A DNA stretch of 64,000 nucleotides, taken from positions 434,001 to 498,000 of the forward strand of contig NZ_JABBGC010000001.1 in the NCBI RefSeq assembly GCF_012927205.1, written 5' to 3'. A program made the position numbers and the translations under genes. Under the pieces are notes generated by a model. That model saw only the letters and a program-made list of their open reading frames with translations. It was not told the origin of the DNA and made no database searches. This document shows, piece after piece, positions 50,828 to 59,741 of this stretch (the stretch's first letter is position 1; every line of letters starts with the position of its first letter). This stretch comes from Chitinophaga fulva. GTDB taxonomy: Bacteria > Bacteroidota > Bacteroidia > Chitinophagales > Chitinophagaceae.

Positions 50828-51394
50828 ATGATTATCATTGACGATAAATACATTAGTGACGAAGTAGTTGAAGAGCAGTTCGTATGCAATCTGTCGGCCT
50901 GTAAAGGCGCCTGCTGTGTGGCGGGCGACTGCGGCGCTCCCCTTGACAAAGACGAAACTAAAACCCTGAAGAAAATCTACCCGCAGATCAAATCCTACCT
51001 GCGGCAGGAAGGTATCGACGAAATTGAACGTACCGGTACCAACACGACCGATAAGGAATACGGATATGTGACGCCTATTGTAAACAATGGCATCTGCGCC
51101 TATGCCTCCATTGATGAACATGGCATCGTAGGCTGCGGTATCGAAAAGGCATACAAAGATGGCGTAGTGGATTTCAAAAAGCCCATCTCCTGCCACCTCT
51201 ATCCCATCCGGATAAAAAAATACGAGTCGTTTGAAGCGGTTAATTATGACCGTTGGGATATATGCAAGCCTGCCTGTAAAAACGGCCGGTCCCTGAAAGT
51301 TCCGGTATACCGATTCCTTAAAGAGGCTATTATCAGAAAATACGGCACGGAATTTTATGAAGTGCTGGATAAAATCGCCACCAAGAAATACTAA
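50828..51394 (+). CDS. DUF3109 family cysteine-rich protein
   Basis: 188 residues from ATG 50828; a longer frame starts at 50771 but is less plausible. Cysteines at 20, 25, 29, 30 and 35 ('VCNLSACKGACCVAGDC') form a YkgJ-like metal cluster, and further cysteines occur in 'GICAYAS', 'VGCGIE', 'ISCHLYPIR' and 'DICKPAC'. The family probably binds zinc or an Fe-S centre; function unknown. It is 75 bases after gldD on the same strand. Confidence 0.85.
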   Translation: MIIIDDKYISDEVVEEQFVCNLSACKGACCVAGDCGAPLDKDETKTLKKIYPQIKSYLRQEGIDEIERTGTNTTDKEYGYVTPIVNNGICAYASIDEHGIVGCGIEKAYKDGVVDFKKPISCHLYPIRIKKYESFEAVNYDRWDICKPACKNGRSLKVPVYRFLKEAIIRKYGTEFYEVLDKIATKKY

Positions 51395-51395
51395 A

Positions 51396-51450
51396 TCATT
51401 CAGTGATTTTGGGATTTTGAGATTTTGTTATTTAGTGATTCAGAAGGAGT
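51396..51450. repeat. AT-rich tandem octamer repeat
   Basis: GATTTTGN occurs three times in tandem (51405-51428, period 8). It is flanked by related 'ATTCAGTGATT' (51398-51408) and 'TTTAGTGATTCAG' (51430-51442) motifs. No reading frame crosses it. Confidence 0.55.
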
Positions 51451-51517
51451 TATTTGAGCAGCGGCTATCACGCAATGCTTAAATACGCTATATTTATCAA
51501 GGAATTATCGTTTGCTT

Positions 51518-52894
51518 ATGCATCAAACAGCCTCCACTTTCCTCGAAGCAAGTGAAAAAAAAGCAGCAGATCTTGGTCACCGCCAGACGATCAACTTCAA
51601 TATAGGAAAATATAATGCCGCTGTAAAAGTCGGCAAACAGCAGTTTGCAGACCTGCCAGTGGCGCGTGAAAGAGCCAAGAATATCAAGTGGAGAGCCATT
51701 GAGCATCTGGATAACCATCTCGAGGAATTTGAGATGAACTTCACCAAACGCGGTGGTAAAGTTATCTGGGCCGAAACAGCCGAACAGGTACAGCAGGAAA
51801 TCCTCGCCATCTGCCAGGCCAAACAATGCAAAAGCATTGTCAAAAGCAAATCCATGGCCACAGAGGAAGTTCATCTGAACGACTTCCTTGCGCAACATAA
51901 CATTGAATGCGTGGAAACCGATCTGGGAGAGTATATCCAGCAACTGGACGGCGAACCACCTTATCATATTGTAACACCGGCCATGCACAAAAGCAAGGAA
52001 GACGTAGCCCGTCTTTTTGCGGAAAAACTGGGCACACCGCCGGACCTCACTCCTGAGCAACTGACACTCGTAGCCCGGGAAAAACTCAGACAAAAATACC
52101 TGGAAGCGGAAATAGGCATTACCGGCGCCAACTTCATTCTCGCAGATACCGGCTCAGTGGCCGTAACGGAAAATGAGGGCAATGCCCGCCTGAGCACCGC
52201 GTTTCCCAAAACACATATTGTACTGGTAGGCATCGAGAAAGTGCTGCCTTCTGTGGCAGACCTGGCGCTGTTCTGGCCATTGCTCGCCACCTATGGCACC
52301 GGTCAGAAAATAACCGCTTACAACAGCATCTTCAGCGGCCCACGCCAGGAAGGTGAAAAGGACGGCCCCGATGAAATGTACGTCATCCTGATGGACAATG
52401 GCCGTACCAATATCCTTCAGGACACCGCCGCCCGCGAAAGCCTTTACTGTATCCGTTGCGGCTCCTGCCTCAACGCCTGCCCTGTGTATAAAAACATCGG
52501 TGGCCACAGCTACGCCACCACTTACAGCGGCCCTATCGGCTCGGTTATTACGCCTCATCTCAAAGGGATGGACAACTACATGCACCTCAGTTTCGCATCT
52601 TCCCTCTGCGGCAATTGCACTGAAGTATGCCCTGTCCGCATCAATCTGCATGAACTGTTGCTCCACAACCGCCAAAAGGCAGTGGAGGAAAATCATACCT
52701 CAGGCGGGGAAAAATTTGCCTGGTTTGTATGGAAACAGGGATGTAACAGCCGTAAAATGATGAATATGGCCAGTGGTAAAATGAAAAATTTCTTCTTCCG
52801 TAAATTCTTCGCAAAAAGCTGGGGAGAAAACCGTGAGTTACCGGTGTTTGCTGCCAAATCCTTTAACCAGCAGTGGAAAGAAAGGAAAAGCTGA
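51518..52894 (+). CDS. lutB: LutB/LldF-type lactate utilisation iron-sulfur protein
   Basis: 458 residues from ATG 51518. Residues about 60-290 form a LUD domain ('KSKSMATEEVHLNDFL', 'ITGANFILADTGSVAVTENE'), followed by two ferredoxin-like cysteine clusters, 'CIRCGSCLNACPVY' and 'CGNCTEVCPVRI', for [4Fe-4S] centres. LutB is the electron-transfer subunit of LutABC L-lactate dehydrogenase. The usual partners lutA and lutC are not adjacent: the upstream gene is DUF3109 and the downstream gene is convergent. It ends five bases before the convergent gene. Confidence 0.92.
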   Translation: MHQTASTFLEASEKKAADLGHRQTINFNIGKYNAAVKVGKQQFADLPVARERAKNIKWRAIEHLDNHLEEFEMNFTKRGGKVIWAETAEQVQQEILAICQAKQCKSIVKSKSMATEEVHLNDFLAQHNIECVETDLGEYIQQLDGEPPYHIVTPAMHKSKEDVARLFAEKLGTPPDLTPEQLTLVAREKLRQKYLEAEIGITGANFILADTGSVAVTENEGNARLSTAFPKTHIVLVGIEKVLPSVADLALFWPLLATYGTGQKITAYNSIFSGPRQEGEKDGPDEMYVILMDNGRTNILQDTAARESLYCIRCGSCLNACPVYKNIGGHSYATTYSGPIGSVITPHLKGMDNYMHLSFASSLCGNCTEVCPVRINLHELLLHNRQKAVEENHTSGGEKFAWFVWKQGCNSRKMMNMASGKMKNFFFRKFFAKSWGENRELPVFAAKSFNQQWKERKS

Positions 52895-52899
52895 TATAA

Positions 52900-54144
52900 T
52901 TATTGGCTTGTTTTTTCTTTGAATATCACATCCAATGTTACGTTGGCTGGCTTTCCGTCTGCAGCAGGCTTCCACAAAGGCCCTTCTTTCACTACTCTTA
53001 TTGCCTCCGCTTCACAGGCTGCGTTCACGTTCACGCTCCGGATCACTTTAATATCCTGCAATGTGCCGTCCGTCATAACGGTAAACGATATACGTACTAC
53101 TCCATTGAACCCGCCAGGATTAGCGGTATGTTCCACGAGGTATTGCTGAAAGGCTGTTCTGCCGGTAACCGGCGCCGGTAATGTATCTACTGGTACGGTG
53201 ACCTCTCTCTTTTTGCTTCGGGACGCACTGGTCACAGCAACGCCGGCAGCCTGTCCCTGCAAGGCACTGGCAACGTCATCGCTACCCACAGGAGGATGGA
53301 TAGCCTGGGAATCCTTCTGTTTGGACACACTCACCTTTTTGTTCTGGGCTGCGAAGCCTACTACCTTCACCTCTTCCAGCTCTGCACGTTTCATATTACC
53401 ATAGGCCATAGCAGTGGAGTCCGGATGGATTACGACTATTTCATTCAACTGTTTATCAGCTGTGGGGGGCGGAGCCAGCGCGGGCGCCTGGGCAACAGGC
53501 GATGACGATGACGACGGCACAGGTGCAGAGAAAGTAGCCGTTGGGGGCATTTGTTTTAATGCCCTGCGTTCCAATGGTTTTTCCACCAGCCTTTCATCAG
53601 CGGCACTGACATCTGCGGCAGGCGTTGTGGCTTTCGCTAAAGCCGGAGCCCTATGCCGCTCGGCCGGAGCAGACCTGCCATCACTATTATTGGTATCTGC
53701 CGGTTTCAGCATCGCTATTTCTGGCGCAGCGGCCGGAGCGGCCGGAGCAGCAGGTGCCGGGGCCGATGTGTCCAATACGGCAACATCAGCGTGCGCGATA
53801 GGCGCTGTTGCACGTTCCCGTTCTTGTTCACGGAACAGGAACCAACCACCGGTGAAGAGCAATAACAAAATAGCTGCAGCCGCCGCTATACGGGGGTACA
53901 ACGGGCGTACGACAGCCTTGCGGGGCGCCACCCGTTCGGTCAACCGGGCCATCAGGTCTTCCTGGTGGGCCTGCTGATCCGGGGCATACAGCGCATAACC
54001 TTCCAGCGCGTCCGCCAGGAACGGGTCATCCAGCGCCTGGCGTTCCAGGTCGTGCATGGCCTTATCATCCAGCTCTCCGGCCAGATACTGGCGGATTAGC
54101 TCGGCGCTTACGGCAGGTTTGTTATGTGCGTGCTTGTCAGGCAT
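52900..54144 (-). CDS. Anti-sigma-like membrane protein with plug-like segment and TonB C-terminal domain
   Basis: 414 residues. Residues 1-82 are cytoplasmic and resemble an anti-sigma domain ('RQYLAGELDDKAMHDLERQA'). One membrane helix (about 84-104) precedes a long Ala/Pro-rich periplasmic stretch (112-230). Residues 256-306 read 'LEEVKVVGFAAQNKKVSV' and 'SALQGQAAGVAVTS', closely like the start and plug of SusC-type TonB-dependent receptors. Residues about 325-410 are a TonB C-terminal domain ('GVVRISFTVMTDGTLQDIKV', 'EAEAIRVVKEGPLWKPA'). It overlaps the sigma factor gene by 8 bases, so it should control that sigma factor. It could link TonB or receptor contacts to transcription. Confidence 0.8.
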   Translation of the reverse strand: MPDKHAHNKPAVSAELIRQYLAGELDDKAMHDLERQALDDPFLADALEGYALYAPDQQAHQEDLMARLTERVAPRKAVVRPLYPRIAAAAAILLLLFTGGWFLFREQERERATAPIAHADVAVLDTSAPAPAAPAAPAAAPEIAMLKPADTNNSDGRSAPAERHRAPALAKATTPAADVSAADERLVEKPLERRALKQMPPTATFSAPVPSSSSSPVAQAPALAPPPTADKQLNEIVVIHPDSTAMAYGNMKRAELEEVKVVGFAAQNKKVSVSKQKDSQAIHPPVGSDDVASALQGQAAGVAVTSASRSKKREVTVPVDTLPAPVTGRTAFQQYLVEHTANPGGFNGVVRISFTVMTDGTLQDIKVIRSVNVNAACEAEAIRVVKEGPLWKPAADGKPANVTLDVIFKEKTSQ

Positions 54145-54721
54145 GTTGTTGTTGCTCCATACAAATTTTAAGATTCCGTTTCCCGTTCTGGATATAGCTT
54201 TTCACCTTATTCATCTCATATCCGGTGAGAGCAGACACCTCCCGGTAGCTTTTTTCTTCCAGGTAAAACAGGTTCACGCTGCGTTTTTGCTCTTCCGGCA
54301 AGGTCTCCAGGCATTTTTCCATAGACTGAAGATTGTCTTCCAGCGTGACTTCGTGGTCATGATGCGCCAATTCTCCGTTTTCCATAAGCGGGGAATCATC
54401 TTCGATGGTCACCTGGAGGGATTCCTTGTTTTTCATGGACCGGAGTTTCATCAGGCAGTGATTCCTCGACAAAACATGCAGCCAGCTTTTAAAGTTCTGT
54501 ACTTCATGCCGCTTCAGTTTGTCGATCAGCTCCTCAAAGATCTGCATGACCGCGTCCTTGCTGCCTTCTTCATCAAAGTATTGCAGGCATACACCATATA
54601 CCAGGTTCATATAACGCTGGTAGAGGGCAGCCAGCAGCTCCAGATTGCCGGAAGTCTGGTACTCCCGGACAAGGTCCGCATCTGCTGCATCCTGCATGAT
54701 ATTTTGCTTGATAAAGGCCAT
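54137..54721 (-). CDS. ECF-type RNA polymerase sigma factor
   Basis: 194 residues from ATG 54721; a TTG nine bases upstream is also in frame. Region 2 includes 'ALYQRYMNLVYGVCLQYFDE' and 'FKSWLHVLSRNHCLMKLR', and region 4 'LPEEQKRSVNLFYLEEKSYREV' (trimmed) plus 'TGYEMNKVKSYIQNGKRNL'. No region 1 or 3 is present. It should direct RNA polymerase to a small regulon, restrained by the membrane protein encoded next. The two genes overlap by 8 bases and are translationally coupled. The regulon cannot be seen here. Confidence 0.92.
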   Translation of the reverse strand: MAFIKQNIMQDAADADLVREYQTSGNLELLAALYQRYMNLVYGVCLQYFDEEGSKDAVMQIFEELIDKLKRHEVQNFKSWLHVLSRNHCLMKLRSMKNKESLQVTIEDDSPLMENGELAHHDHEVTLEDNLQSMEKCLETLPEEQKRSVNLFYLEEKSYREVSALTGYEMNKVKSYIQNGKRNLKICMEQQQHA

Positions 54722-54769
54722 GAATAACAATAGTAGCTATTTTCAGGCAATGGCGCCAATTTTTCTTAA

Positions 54770-54812
54770 AAAAAAGCGAAGGTCATTTCTATGAAATGAT
54801 CTCCGCTTTTAT
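54770..54812 (-). terminator. Terminator after purH
   Basis: A long imperfect stem (about 54772-54790 with 54793-54810, ends AAAAGCG and CGCTTTT) around TCATTTC/GAAATGA. On the minus strand a T8 run follows (54777-54768 region). It is about 20 bases past the purH stop. Confidence 0.75.
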
Positions 54813-54831
54813 CTTTTGTATTTAAACGGGA

Positions 54832-56346
54832 TTAGTGGCGGAAATGACGCATGCCGGTCATTACCATTGCCATACCGTGTTGTTTGCAGAATTCAACTGA
54901 ATCGTTGTCACGAACGGAACCACCCGGCTGGATAACCGCTTCGATACCCTGTTCGTGAGCAATACGTACGCAGTCATCAAATGGGAAGAAGGCGTCGGAA
55001 GCCATCACCGCACCTTTCAGCTCAAAGCTGAACTGGCCGGCTTTTTCGATAGCATGACGCAGTGCATCGATACGGGAAGTCTGGCCACAGCCTTTACCGA
55101 TCAGTTGTTTGTCTTTCACCAGTGCGATTGCATTGGATTTCAGGTGTTTGCACACGATATTGGCAAACTCCAGATCTGCTTTCTGTGCAGCTGTAGTTGC
55201 CTGGGCACCCACATCATTCCACTCTTTGTAGTTACCGTTGTCGCTATCCTGCAGCAATACACCGTTCAGTACATTCTTGAACATGTATTTGCTTTTCACC
55301 GGTTGTTTTTGCTCCAGGAGAATACGGTTTTTCTTGGCTTGCAGCACAACGAGAGCATCTGCATCAAAACCAGGAGCGATCAGGATTTCAAAGAAGATCT
55401 CATTGATAGCTTCTGCAGTAGTTTTGTCGATGGGTTGGTTGCATACCAGTACGCCACCGAAAGCACTTTCCTTATCACCGGCCAGTGCTGCGTCCCATGC
55501 TTCTTTGAGGGTAGCGCGGGAAGCGATGCCACATACGTTGGTATGTTTGATAACCGCAAAGGTTGTTTCGGTAAACTCCTGGATCAGCTGGCAGGCAGCA
55601 TCTACGTCTACCAGGTTGTTGAAGGAAAGTTCCTTGCCATGCAGTTTGTTGAAAATGTCATTCAGGTTACCGTAGAAAACACCACGCTGGTGCGGGTTTT
55701 CACCATAACGGTTCACCTGTCCCTGAGGAACGGACACCTGGAAGTAATCGCCCGGCTCGTTGTTCAGGAAATATTGGGAGATGGCCACATCGTAGTGAGC
55801 ACATACTTCAAATGCTTTAGCAGCAAAGTTTCTGCGGTCCTGCAGGGAAGTGGAGCCGTTGCTTTCTGTCAGCACCTTTTCCAGATCAGCGTACTGATCT
55901 TTGGACGCTACGATCACCACATCTTTGAAGTTCTTACCAGCAGCACGGATCAGGGATACGCCACCGATGTCGATCTTTTCAATGATAGCCTGTTCTTCAG
56001 TCGTGTTTTTCACGGTTTCTTCAAACGGGTACAGATCAACGATCACCAGGTCAATTTCCGGAATCTCGTATTGTTTCAGCTGTTCCAGGTCCTGCGGATT
56101 CTCGCGGCGGGCCAGGATACCACCAAATACTTTAGGATGCAGTGTTTTCACACGACCGCCCAGGATAGACGGGTAAGCAGTCAGATCTTCTACTGCCACA
56201 CATTTTACGCCTTGTTCCTCAATGAATTTTTGGGTACCACCGGTAGAATAGATGGTCACGCCTTGTTCACCTAATTTTTTAACAATGTTCTCCAGGTTAT
56301 CTTTATAGAAAACGGAGATCAGCGCTGATTTAATTTGCTTTTGCAT
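54832..56346 (-). CDS. purH: Bifunctional AICAR formyltransferase/IMP cyclohydrolase
   Basis: 504 residues from ATG 56346. A longer frame to 56418 has no ATG and crosses the -7 promoter box at 56407, so it is not translated. The cyclohydrolase half opens 'KQIKSALISVFYKDNLENIV' and has 'GVTIYSTGGTQKFIEEQGV' and 'GGRVKTLHPKVFGGIL'. The formyltransferase half has 'VAVSRNPHQ'-type 'RYGENPHQRGVFY' and 'FAVIKHTNVCGIASRATLKEA' (trimmed) with the catalytic Lys-His. It performs the last two steps of IMP synthesis. Confidence 0.96.
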   Translation of the reverse strand: MQKQIKSALISVFYKDNLENIVKKLGEQGVTIYSTGGTQKFIEEQGVKCVAVEDLTAYPSILGGRVKTLHPKVFGGILARRENPQDLEQLKQYEIPEIDLVIVDLYPFEETVKNTTEEQAIIEKIDIGGVSLIRAAGKNFKDVVIVASKDQYADLEKVLTESNGSTSLQDRRNFAAKAFEVCAHYDVAISQYFLNNEPGDYFQVSVPQGQVNRYGENPHQRGVFYGNLNDIFNKLHGKELSFNNLVDVDAACQLIQEFTETTFAVIKHTNVCGIASRATLKEAWDAALAGDKESAFGGVLVCNQPIDKTTAEAINEIFFEILIAPGFDADALVVLQAKKNRILLEQKQPVKSKYMFKNVLNGVLLQDSDNGNYKEWNDVGAQATTAAQKADLEFANIVCKHLKSNAIALVKDKQLIGKGCGQTSRIDALRHAIEKAGQFSFELKGAVMASDAFFPFDDCVRIAHEQGIEAVIQPGGSVRDNDSVEFCKQHGMAMVMTGMRHFRH

Positions 56347-56406
56347 GAAGGAAAACATTAGAAATTTTAATAACATAGGCCCCTGGTCCGGAACCGAAAA
56401 GCTGCG

Positions 56407-56414
56407 CAAAGTTA
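56407..56414 (-). promoter_or_regulatory. TAACTTTG -7 box upstream of purH
   Basis: A perfect TAnnTTTG on the minus strand, about 60 bases before the purH ATG at 56346. It fixes the start codon downstream of the box. A clear -33 box is missing. Confidence 0.45.
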
Positions 56415-56542
56415 ACACGTAAGGATCACTTTTCCATTTCCCGTTAATGGGGAATAACGGGGAAAGGCCCTGAATGTGGAACCAGACGACGAAAAAATAT
56501 TAATTTACTATCCAATTATTCACCCAACTTTAAAAAATACCT

Positions 56543-57409
56543 ATGAAATGGCTGTTATCCCTCCTATGCACTGTACTGCTGGGATTGACCGTAAAAGCAC
56601 AAACTTACGTGTATCCCAACGTGGTAACGTATCATACCAACAAATACGCGGCATATGGTAGTAAAATCAAAACCAATATCGCATTTGTTAATGGCGACCA
56701 TATGCCCACGATCATCATTGAAGGATATAACTACGGCACTGGTGAGCCCATTGGGCTGGTGATCAACTTTTACATCTATGATAATGTTTTCATGAGATAT
56801 AATGTGTCTTCTTTTGGTTCCTATACGCCGCCGGTCTATCTCGCTAATGAAGGTGGGAAGGTAGTCCTGTTCCTCGAAAACAAAGACTATTACCAGCGGT
56901 TTGCGGTCAGGGCTTTTGCAAAAGGCCAGAATGACTTAGATCCTGATTACACGGGCTGGACAGTGACAGATGAACCTATCAGTCCTGCTGCTCTCAACAA
57001 AACCCTGATCACCTATCAGAACAGATTTGCCGGCCAGGTTATCCTGCCGGGCAACAGCATCTGGAACGATGTAGGCGTAGGTATCGGCACAAAAAGTATA
57101 GGCACCAGCAAACTGGCTGTGGAAGGTACTATCAGTGCACGTAAAGTGAAAGTCACCCAGGCTAATCCGTGGCCGGATTATGTATTTCATCCCGGCTATT
57201 CCCCTATGTCACTGGAAGAAACAGAAGCATTTATCCGCACGCACCAACATCTTCCGGAAATTCCTTCCGCCGCCGAAGTGGCCGCCGATGGCATTGATCT
57301 GGGAGAGATGAACCGGCAGTTGTTGAAGAAACCGGAGGAAATGACGCTCCACATGATCGACATGAAAAAACAGATCAAAGCACTGGAAGCCCGTTTGCCC
57401 AAACAGTAA
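56543..57409 (+). CDS. Secreted protein with tail-fibre-like C-terminal motif
   Basis: 288 residues with a signal peptide (1-20, 'WLLSLLCTVLLGLTVKAQ'). Residues 21-180 are beta-rich and unrecognised. The C-terminal third, 'KLAVEGTISARKVKVTQ', 'WPDYVFHPGYSPMSLEETEAF' (trimmed), 'THQHLPEIPSAAEV' and a terminal coiled coil, is the tail-fibre-like module common in secreted Bacteroidota proteins. The usual 'LLKKVEELTLYMIEL' helix reads 'LLKKPEEMTLHMIDM', with Pro in place of Val. It is transcribed alone, and its end lies four bases from the convergent comEC end. Surface or extracellular location is likely; function unknown. Confidence 0.8.
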   Translation: MKWLLSLLCTVLLGLTVKAQTYVYPNVVTYHTNKYAAYGSKIKTNIAFVNGDHMPTIIIEGYNYGTGEPIGLVINFYIYDNVFMRYNVSSFGSYTPPVYLANEGGKVVLFLENKDYYQRFAVRAFAKGQNDLDPDYTGWTVTDEPISPAALNKTLITYQNRFAGQVILPGNSIWNDVGVGIGTKSIGTSKLAVEGTISARKVKVTQANPWPDYVFHPGYSPMSLEETEAFIRTHQHLPEIPSAAEVAADGIDLGEMNRQLLKKPEEMTLHMIDMKKQIKALEARLPKQ

Positions 57410-57413
57410 CCTG

Positions 57414-59510
57414 TCAGAACGGTATAATGAAGGCTCCTTTCTCTGGGATACTGTAGAACGGTATCCCGGAAGAAGAGCACTCCGCCGCCCAACGCCGGAT
57501 AAGGAAAGGCGGACAGGCAGCGCCAAAAATGACCGTACCTGCGTTGTACCATGCCAGTACCCGGTCCATCTTCATTTTCAGATTCCCGTTCAGCAGCAAG
57601 TAGTTGACCCGCAGCCGCTGTACAGGTACCGATACCGGCAGCACACTATCCAACACTGCCAGCTGTTTTCGGCCCAGGCACAGATAGCGACCACGCCGTT
57701 GTAAATCCGCCACCACCCCGGGATTTACGCCCATAGCCGCCCGGGCTGCCTGTAGTTGCTTAGCTGCCGGCATCATCCAAACGCTGTCATGACCAATGAA
57801 CTGCACTTTCCCTTTGCTGATACAGTCCATCGCCGTATAGGCGGGTACGTTATAGATGACAAGTTGTCGCCTTTGCCGGTTGATAGTATGCCGCATAGCC
57901 TGATCAGCCACCATTATCCAGCAGGCTGCCAATGCCAGCCAGAAACCGCGCCGGTAGCGGCCCGACAACCATACCGCTATTCCTGCTATCAGCAGATAAC
58001 AACAGCCTGTTTGCAACAAGCTCCATTGCAGGCCCTTCACCAGGGCAAAAGGTAGTTGTCCCAACCATGCCACACCGGTATTCATCACATATATCAACCA
58101 ACGTACTGCCACCCCTGCCCATCCGGCCAATGCGTCAAAGGGAGCCAGTAATAACAGTAGTATTTCCCCATATATCACTACAGTAGACAGCGGTACCGCT
58201 ACCAGATTGGCGGGCAGAAAATAAACCGGGAACTGGTGGAAATAGTAGACTGATACCGGCAGGGTAAGTACCTGTGCAGCAAGCGAGAGCGCCGTCAGCT
58301 GCCAGACGGCCTTGGCCCACCGCGACTGCAACGGCCATAGTTTGTATATCGCGTCATAAAATAACAGGATGCTGAGCACTGCCAGGTATGACAGCTGGAA
58401 GCCCGCGTCAATAACCAGCCATGGGTGGTAACATAACAGCACAAACGCCGAGGCGGCCAACATGTTGTAAGTACTGGCTTTTCTGCCTAGCAACAGGTTG
58501 CCGGTTGTAATACCGGAGAACATGACCGCCGCCCTTAGTACAGAGGCAGAGGCGCCCGTCAGCAGAGCAAAGCCCCATAATACCGTCAACAGTAACAGGG
58601 CACGTATTGTATTGGCAGCTCTGTGGGATGGCAGCCAGCGCAGGAGCCATAGCAGGGAGGCATACAGTAAAGCCAGGTGCATTCCGGAGATGGCAATAAT
58701 GTGTACGATGCCGGTATTACTGTAGGCGTTTACCACGTCCGGGTCCAGGTCTTGCCGGTAGCCAATCAACAGGGCTTCCGCCATGCCTGCTTCCGGGCCT
58801 TTCCCGATGCGGGTTTTCAGCTGTTGCAAACAAAAATCCCTCGCCTGTAGCAAGTAAGCGGTGAGGTCTCGTGCCTGTGGGCGTGACAACTGCCGGTAGT
58901 CGCTCTCTTTCAGAAACACCTGGTGATACAGCTGCTGCACAGCACAGTATTGCCGATAATCGAATGCTCCGGGATTGCCACTGTTTGCGATTTTAACCGG
59001 TTTTTTTGCCAACAATACCACCGAACCATATACTAATCCCGCTGACGTACTATCCTTGCTGAAATAGGCCAATAAACGTCCTTCGGACGCCCTCCAGCCA
59101 CCCCGCACATACACTGCAGTGACCATTAAAAGCGTTTTCCGGGAGCGGGGCTTTTCCTGCAGCGGCTCCGTTACGGTGGTCAACCAGTATTGGGTACTGT
59201 CAGGCCATGCGGAAACATCCCTGTCCACCTGCCCGATACCAGCAGAAACCAGCAATATGGCCCCGCTGCCATATAGCATAATAAAAACAGGAATGCCACT
59301 CGTCCATGAGTAATGATAACGATATGCAACCGGTAGCAAACGTATCAACAACAACGCTGCAAATGCAGACAGGATAAGGATATACAATGACACCGCCGGA
59401 AGGGGCACATATAGCTGTATGCTGATACCGGTCAGAAAAGGTACCGTTAAACGTAGAAAGGGCGCACGTTTCCAACATGCGGCGACAAACATGGATGATT
59501 CAAATTGCAT
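57414..59510 (-). CDS. comEC: ComEC/Rec2-family DNA uptake channel protein, short C-terminus
   Basis: 698 residues from ATG 59510 (Met at 59492 also possible). The N-terminal DUF4131 region with three helices is followed by the Competence domain: 'AYSNTGIVHIIAISGMHLALLY' (trimmed) is the family hallmark, and 'TGASASVLRAAVMFSGI' follows. ComEC forms the inner-membrane channel for single-stranded DNA uptake. Known long forms end in a metallo-beta-lactamase-like domain; here the last 150 residues have no HxHxDH motif, so that nuclease-like part is lost or degenerate. It converges on the secreted protein gene. Confidence 0.88.
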   Translation of the reverse strand: MQFESSMFVAACWKRAPFLRLTVPFLTGISIQLYVPLPAVSLYILILSAFAALLLIRLLPVAYRYHYSWTSGIPVFIMLYGSGAILLVSAGIGQVDRDVSAWPDSTQYWLTTVTEPLQEKPRSRKTLLMVTAVYVRGGWRASEGRLLAYFSKDSTSAGLVYGSVVLLAKKPVKIANSGNPGAFDYRQYCAVQQLYHQVFLKESDYRQLSRPQARDLTAYLLQARDFCLQQLKTRIGKGPEAGMAEALLIGYRQDLDPDVVNAYSNTGIVHIIAISGMHLALLYASLLWLLRWLPSHRAANTIRALLLLTVLWGFALLTGASASVLRAAVMFSGITTGNLLLGRKASTYNMLAASAFVLLCYHPWLVIDAGFQLSYLAVLSILLFYDAIYKLWPLQSRWAKAVWQLTALSLAAQVLTLPVSVYYFHQFPVYFLPANLVAVPLSTVVIYGEILLLLLAPFDALAGWAGVAVRWLIYVMNTGVAWLGQLPFALVKGLQWSLLQTGCCYLLIAGIAVWLSGRYRRGFWLALAACWIMVADQAMRHTINRQRRQLVIYNVPAYTAMDCISKGKVQFIGHDSVWMMPAAKQLQAARAAMGVNPGVVADLQRRGRYLCLGRKQLAVLDSVLPVSVPVQRLRVNYLLLNGNLKMKMDRVLAWYNAGTVIFGAACPPFLIRRWAAECSSSGIPFYSIPEKGAFIIPF

Positions 59511-59741
59511 AAAAAGGGGGTCAACTTTAATATCTTTAAATGTAGGAATTAAACCGTCTAAAAAACGCAAAAACAGCACATGCGAAAAAGATATGATAAC
59601 TAGGTAATTTTTGGTTCAGGACGTGTTAACGGAATTTAGACGACATTTTTCACTACTATGTAGTATATTAAATATCAATATATTAAACATATTAACTTCG
59701 CAAATCTGTTATTGATTAGTTAACATCTTCTTTAAATATAA

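Noticed and set aside
54955..56274. 439-codon open frame on the plus strand
   Set aside because: Antisense to purH, Cys/Phe/His-rich, no known motif.
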